From Paenibacillus sp. H1-7 (GTDB lineage: Bacteria > Bacillota > Bacilli > Paenibacillales > NBRC-103111): a stretch of DNA of 64,000 nucleotides. Under the pieces are notes generated by a model that did not search any database, was not told where the DNA came from, and was given only the letters and a program-made list of their open reading frames with translations. Position 1 is the first letter of the stretch. Each line of letters begins with the position of its first letter. Where the stretch lies: positions 5,519,501-5,583,500 of the forward strand of contig NZ_CP031168.1 in assembly GCF_022354825.1 (NCBI RefSeq). Direction: 5' to 3'. Positions 59,863 through 64,000 of the stretch are shown one piece after another. The translations under genes were made by a program, and so were the position numbers.

Positions 59863-61947
59863 CTATTCTTTCTCTTGGACTTCGTCCTTGAAATCGCACT
59901 GCGTGCACTGGTGGAACAGACCGTTCTTGTTCCGCTTCTCGATCAGCATCGCTCCGCATTTCGGGCAAGGATGGTCCACCGGCTTATCCCAAGATACGAA
60001 TTCGCATTCCGGGTAGCGGTCGCAGCCGTAAAACACACGCCCTTTCTTGCTTCGGCGCTCGATGATCTTCCCTTCCTTACAGCTCGGACAGGTCACCCCG
60101 ATATCCTTGACGATCGGCTTCGTATTGCGGCAATCCGGGAAGCCCGAGCAAGCAAGGAACTTGCCGAACCGGCCCATTTTATATACAAGATGGCGTCCGC
60201 ATTTTTCACAGATTTCATCGGACACTTCATCCTGAATTTCGATCTTCTCCATCTCTTCCTCGGCTACTTCGAGACGCTTCTCCAGCGATTCATAGAAAGA
60301 GCTCAGCACTTTCACCCAATCTTCTTTGCCTTCCTCCACATGGTCGAGCTCTTCTTCCATATGAGCGGTAAACTCTACATCCAGAATCTCGGGGAAAAAT
60401 TCTATCATCTGCTGGATTACCAGCTCGCCTAGCTCGGTAGGGACGAATTTCTTTTCCTCGATGGCGACGTAACCGCGGCGTTGAATCGTTTCAAGCGTCG
60501 GCGCATACGTACTTGGACGGCCGATGCCCATTTCCTCCAAAGCCCGGACGAGTCTTGCTTCCGTATAGCGCGGAGGCGGCTGCGTGAAATGCTGCTTCGG
60601 ATCGATCTGTTTCTTCTTGACTTTATCACCTTGTTTAAGCGGCGGGAGCAGCTTATCTTCTTCGGTGGTACCGTCGTCGTTGCCTTCGACGTAAACCTTC
60701 ATAAAGCCCGGGAATTTCATCTTCGAGCCGACGGCACGAAATACGGTATCGCCCGCGGCAAGATCTACGGTCATCGTATCGAGCACAGCGGATGCCATCT
60801 GGCTTGAAACGAACCGCTCCCAAATGAGCTTATACAGTCTCAGCTGATCGCGGCTCAAATATTCCTTCAGTTGATCCGGCTCGCGCAGAACCGAGCTCGG
60901 CCGAATCGCTTCATGCGCATCTTGGGCGTTTGCCGCTTTTTTCACGTAAACCCGCGGCGTTTCCGGATAAAAATCCGGGCCGTATTTTTGCACGATGTAC
61001 TCGCGAGCTTCCTCTTGAGCAACCGGGGAGATCCTCGTGGAGTCGGTACGCATATATGTGATTAAGCCTACCGTTCCTTCGCTCCCCAAGTCAATGCCCT
61101 CATATAGCTGCTGTGCGACGGACATGGTTTTGGAAGCGCGGAAGTTCAGCTTCCTCGCCGCCTCCTGCTGCAAAGAGCTTGTAATGAAAGGCGGGGACGG
61201 ATTGCGCTGCCGCTCCTTCTCTTTCACTTCGGAAACAACGAAATCGGCTTTCTCGATGCCTGCCAGGATTTCGTTGACTTCCTGCTCATTCTTCAGTTCT
61301 TTCTTGTCCCCGTTCAAGCTGTGAAATTTGGCTTCGAACTCGGACGAACCCGCTAACAGCTTCGCTGTAACGGACCAGTACTCCTCGGGAACGAACATTT
61401 TGATTTCGTTCTCCCGGTCATAGATCAACTTGACGGCTACTGATTGCACCCGTCCTGCGGACAAGCCCTTCTTCACCTTTTTCCACAGCAGCGGACTGAT
61501 CTTATATCCGACAAGCCGGTCCAAAATTCGGCGGGCCTGCTGCGCATTGACCAAATCGATATTGATTTTGCGCGGTGTTTTAAAAGCGTCCTTAACCGCT
61601 TGCTTCGTAATCTCGTTAAAGACGACACGGCAAGCTTCCGTCTCGTTAAGCTCGAGATAATGAGCCAGATGCCAGGCAATCGCTTCCCCTTCGCGATCCG
61701 GGTCAGCCGCCAGATAAACTTTTTTTACTTTCTTGCGCGCATCCTTCAGCTCTTTAAGCACGGAGCCTTTTCCGCGGATCGTAATATATTTCGGCTCAAA
61801 ATTTTTCTTTATCTCCACGCCGATTTGGCTTTTCGGAAGATCACGGATATGACCCATGGATGCCTTGACAATAAATTTGCTGCCTAAATATTTACCGATG
61901 GTTTTTGCTTTTGCGGGTGACTCCACAATGACTAGCGAATCTGCCAT
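59863..61947 (-). CDS. topA: DNA topoisomerase I
   Basis: Type IA topoisomerase relaxing negative supercoils. 694 aa: Toprim domain (LVIVESPAKAKTIGKYLG, ADPDREGEAIAWHL), catalytic Tyr298 in GLITYMRTDSTRIS, and three C-terminal Cys4 zinc motifs (CEKCGRH ... CSGFPDC; CPSCKEG ... CDRYPEC; CPKCGAM ... CTQC). ATG 61947. Between dprA and trmFO, as in B. subtilis. Confidence 0.97.
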   Translation of the reverse strand: MADSLVIVESPAKAKTIGKYLGSKFIVKASMGHIRDLPKSQIGVEIKKNFEPKYITIRGKGSVLKELKDARKKVKKVYLAADPDREGEAIAWHLAHYLELNETEACRVVFNEITKQAVKDAFKTPRKINIDLVNAQQARRILDRLVGYKISPLLWKKVKKGLSAGRVQSVAVKLIYDRENEIKMFVPEEYWSVTAKLLAGSSEFEAKFHSLNGDKKELKNEQEVNEILAGIEKADFVVSEVKEKERQRNPSPPFITSSLQQEAARKLNFRASKTMSVAQQLYEGIDLGSEGTVGLITYMRTDSTRISPVAQEEAREYIVQKYGPDFYPETPRVYVKKAANAQDAHEAIRPSSVLREPDQLKEYLSRDQLRLYKLIWERFVSSQMASAVLDTMTVDLAAGDTVFRAVGSKMKFPGFMKVYVEGNDDGTTEEDKLLPPLKQGDKVKKKQIDPKQHFTQPPPRYTEARLVRALEEMGIGRPSTYAPTLETIQRRGYVAIEEKKFVPTELGELVIQQMIEFFPEILDVEFTAHMEEELDHVEEGKEDWVKVLSSFYESLEKRLEVAEEEMEKIEIQDEVSDEICEKCGRHLVYKMGRFGKFLACSGFPDCRNTKPIVKDIGVTCPSCKEGKIIERRSKKGRVFYGCDRYPECEFVSWDKPVDHPCPKCGAMLIEKRNKNGLFHQCTQCDFKDEVQEKE

Positions 61948-61993
61948 AGGCGTCCTTCCCCCTTCATTTAAAAAGTATTTATATTTGTACGGG

Positions 61994-63097
61994 TTAACTT
62001 AATGTGTATACAGAACCTGGCAATTGTACCACTCGTTTAGTCATTAGTAAATTTAACAGAACTGAATGCAAATGTCCAAAGGTAAATTGACTTTTGGCCA
62101 TCAGCTCATCGACGGTATGCGGCTGATCGCCGAGCAGGTCTACGATCATTTGTTCGTCCGGTGACAGCGGTGGCAGCTTCACCGTCTCTGTCTTAATGTG
62201 TGTCAAACGGTCCAATGATATCCAATGAGGGTACTCTTCTAGTATGTCTTCCGCACACGTGACCAGCTTGGCGCCCTGCTTGATCAATGACAACGCTCCT
62301 TGGCTTTTGATCGAATGGATGGGGCCCGGAACGGCATATACATCCCGCGATTCCTCCAGAGCCTGATCCGCCGTAATAAGGGATCCGCTTTTTAAAGCGG
62401 CTTCAATGACAACGATTCCTGCACTGAGTCCTGCGATTATGCGATTTCTTTGAGGAAATAAGCCGGGATGGGATTTCGTATGCAGAGGATATTCGCTCAA
62501 GATCAGCCCTTGGCTGGAAATTTGCTGGTACAGTGATTTATTTTCCGGCGGGTATACTTGATCGATGCTGCAGCCTAACACGGCTATCGTGCTCCCAGCC
62601 CCGCACAAGGCTCCTATATGGGCAGCGCTGTCAATTCCCCTCGCCAAACCGCTGACGATGCAAGCATGAGCCGCTGAAAGCGACTTCGACAGCTGTTCGG
62701 CGACATTACGTCCATAAGCCGTTGGTGTTCGCGTTCCGACAACCCCAATGCAAAGCCGGCTCATGAGCTCCGGCCGTCCCCGATAGTACATGACCCATGG
62801 AGGCTCGGCGGTTTGCTTCAATAAAGAAGGGTATCGTTCGTCGAAGACGGTGACGATGCCGATTTCTTTATCTCGGTACGTTTCCAGCAGCTTGCCGGTT
62901 CCGTCGGAGCTCATTTTCTTCACGGCTGCATGAAGCAGTTCGGCTCGGGATAACGGCAGCCCCACATTCAGCCAATCCTGCAGTTGGAATGAGGCGATAT
63001 CCGCCAGCGTTCGTACCCGGTCCATGATCCTGCGAATCGTCTTCCAACCGATTCCTTCTATATGATGTAACGCGATTAAAATGGTTCTATCGTCCAT
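61994..63097 (-). CDS. dprA: DNA processing protein DprA/Smf
   Basis: Loads RecA on incoming single-stranded DNA during natural transformation. 367 aa: N-terminal SAM-like helices (IALHHIEGIGWKTIRRIM), Rossmann core (GVVGTRTPTAYGRNVAEQL, VSGLARGIDSAAHIGAL, VLGCSIDQVYPPENKSLY, LFPQRNRIIAGLSAGIVVIE) and a C-terminal winged-helix domain. ATG 63097; the nearest AAGGAG is 13 nt away, an unusually long spacing. Presence does not by itself show that the strain is transformable. Confidence 0.95.
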   Translation of the reverse strand: MDDRTILIALHHIEGIGWKTIRRIMDRVRTLADIASFQLQDWLNVGLPLSRAELLHAAVKKMSSDGTGKLLETYRDKEIGIVTVFDERYPSLLKQTAEPPWVMYYRGRPELMSRLCIGVVGTRTPTAYGRNVAEQLSKSLSAAHACIVSGLARGIDSAAHIGALCGAGSTIAVLGCSIDQVYPPENKSLYQQISSQGLILSEYPLHTKSHPGLFPQRNRIIAGLSAGIVVIEAALKSGSLITADQALEESRDVYAVPGPIHSIKSQGALSLIKQGAKLVTCAEDILEEYPHWISLDRLTHIKTETVKLPPLSPDEQMIVDLLGDQPHTVDELMAKSQFTFGHLHSVLLNLLMTKRVVQLPGSVYTLS

Positions 63098-63149
63098 ATA
63101 GTATATATCACTCCTTCATTGAGAACAACTTTTGCTCATTTGACCTCTG

Positions 63150-63193
63150 AAAAAAAGAAAAGCCTTCCACTCCCGAACGGGAATAGAAGGCTG
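63150..63193 (-). terminator. Strong intrinsic terminator after sucD
   Basis: Minus-strand AGCCTTC (63186-63192) pairs with GAAGGCT (63161-63167), with an inner TTCCCG/CGGGA-type extension, and the stem is followed by TTTCTTTTTTT. It separates sucCD from dprA. Confidence 0.9.
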
Positions 63194-63214
63194 CTTGCCT
63201 GTAGGAACTTATTA

Positions 63215-64000
63215 TTATTTTTTAGTGATGCACTTTTCCAAAAGTCCTTTTTCTTCCAAAACGCTAACGAGCGTGGAGCCCATTTCGGAAGGTGTTGGAG
63301 CTACTTTAATACCGCAGCGTTCCATAGTAGCCACTTTCTCTGCTGCAGTACCTTTGCCGCCGGAAATAATAGCGCCTGCGTGGCCCATACGTTTTCCTGG
63401 AGGCGCCGTTTGGCCGCCGATAAAGCCTACAACCGGCTTCTTCATGTTGGCTGCGATCCATTCAGCTGCTTCTTCTTCCGCTGTTCCGCCGATTTCACCG
63501 ATCATGATAACTGCGTAAGTATCCGGATCATCATTGAACAATTTGAGGATATCGATGAACTCGGAGCCTTTAACAGGGTCGCCGCCGATACCTACTGCGG
63601 ACGATTGTCCGATGTTGCGGGTAGTCAGCTGGTGAACCGCTTCGTAAGTCAATGTTCCGCTTCGGGAAACAACGCCTACATGGCCTGGAGTATGAATGTA
63701 GCCCGGCATGATGCCGATTTTGCACTCGCCTGGAGTAATAACGCCAGGGCAGTTAGGTCCGATCAAGCGGGTTTTCTTGCCTTCCATGTAACGGGCAACA
63801 TTAACCATGTCCAATACAGGAATACCTTCAGTGATACAAATAGCAAGCTCCATCTCAGCGTCTACCGCTTCCATGATCGCATCGGCTGCGAATGCAGGCG
63901 GAACGTAGATTACGGATACTGTTGCTCCGGTAGCCGCTTTGGCTTCAACAACGGTGTTGAATACCGGAAGAGATACGGTTTCGCCGTTTTCCAAAGTGAT
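63215..64000 (-). CDS. sucD: Succinyl-CoA synthetase alpha subunit, 5' end cut by window
   Basis: TCA-cycle enzyme making ATP from succinyl-CoA. About 262 of the roughly 300 residues are present; the N-terminal CoA-binding segment lies beyond the window. It shows ATVSVIYVPPAFAADAIMEA, CITEGIPVLDMV, GPNCPGVITPGECKIGIMPG, SRSGTLTYEAVHQLT, GGDPVKGSEFIDIL, and the phosphohistidine loop FIGGQTAPPGKRMGHAGAI (catalytic His). The reading frame is open to position 64000; apparent starts such as the TTG at 63994 are internal. sucC is expected next, off the window. Confidence 0.96.
   Translation of the reverse strand: MTLENGETVSLPVFNTVVEAKAATGATVSVIYVPPAFAADAIMEAVDAEMELAICITEGIPVLDMVNVARYMEGKKTRLIGPNCPGVITPGECKIGIMPGYIHTPGHVGVVSRSGTLTYEAVHQLTTRNIGQSSAVGIGGDPVKGSEFIDILKLFNDDPDTYAVIMIGEIGGTAEEEAAEWIAANMKKPVVGFIGGQTAPPGKRMGHAGAIISGGKGTAAEKVATMERCGIKVAPTPSEMGSTLVSVLEEKGLLEKCITKK

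Noticed and set aside
63085..63135. Promoter-like TTGTTC-N17-TATACT just before dprA
   Set aside because: The -10 would end 2 nt before the dprA ATG, so transcription would start inside the gene. It is probably chance or part of the translation initiation region.
1..64000. Search for mobile elements, CRISPR arrays, tRNA, rRNA, toxin-antitoxin or defence genes
   Set aside because: None found. Every coding region belongs to conserved core functions or is embedded in a conserved operon, and no gap exceeds about 220 bp. I therefore do not claim a novel defence or mobile system.

Overview
This 64-kb window is a stretch of core chromosome from a low/medium-GC Gram-positive rod of the order Bacillales, most likely Paenibacillus or a close relative. 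The reasons are: gene order nearly identical to the sucCD-dprA-topA-codY-fla/che-rpsB-polC-nusA-infB-pnp segment of Bacillus subtilis; PolC-type DNA polymerase III, CodY, HslVU, FliY, CheC, CheD and SwrB-like genes; strong GGAGG ribosome binding sites; and frequent TTG starts. The genus is an inference, because no rRNA gene is present. Every gene I can support lies on the minus strand, so transcription runs from high to low coordinates. There is no IS element, prophage, CRISPR array, tRNA or rRNA, and no gap longer than about 220 bp.

In transcription order the layout is as follows. (1) 64000-58500: sucD (cut by the window edge), a strong terminator, then dprA-topA-trmFO. (2) 58513-55497: hslV-hslU-codY, closed by a perfect 12-bp terminator; the recombinase gene codV/xerC that sits beside hslV in B. 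subtilis is absent. (3) 55448-24131: a roughly 31-kb fla/che operon with flgB, flgC, fliE-J, a MotE-like gene, fliK, flgD, a TIGR02530-type gene, flgE, flbD, fliL, fliM, fliY, cheY, fliO-R, flhB, flhA, flhF, flhG, cheB, cheA, cheW, cheC, cheD, an unknown membrane gene, sigD, fapA, an unknown charged protein, swrB and an MltG-like small membrane protein. It encodes rod, export apparatus, C-ring, hook, cytoplasmic chemotaxis signalling and the late-gene sigma factor. Flagellin, FlgM, MotAB, CheR and receptors must be elsewhere. (4) 24111-20993: rpsB-tsf-pyrH-frr, with a good promoter, a structured rpsB leader and internal terminators. (5) 20965-10881: uppS-cdsA-dxr-rseP-proS-polC (undecaprenyl and isoprenoid synthesis, CDP-diacylglycerol, site-2 protease, prolyl-tRNA synthetase, replicase). 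(6) 10832-2361: rimP-nusA-rnpM-ylxQ-infB-rbfA-nrnA-truB-ribF behind a near-consensus promoter and an attenuator-like leader. (7) 2346-1: rpsO with its own promoter, then pnp (cut by the window edge).

I found no wholly new system. The most interesting signals are regulatory or architectural: a weak-terminator leader before rimP-nusA that fits NusA autoregulation, a bulged-stem leader before rpsB, overlapping alternative hairpins before hslV, three stacked hairpins between tsf and pyrH, three uncharacterised small proteins embedded in the fla/che operon, an archaeal/eukaryotic-type ProRS, a low-complexity Gly/Gln/Asn linker in IF2, an HslV whose N-terminus cannot use the Ser nucleophile described for B. 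subtilis, and at least a dozen TTG starts.
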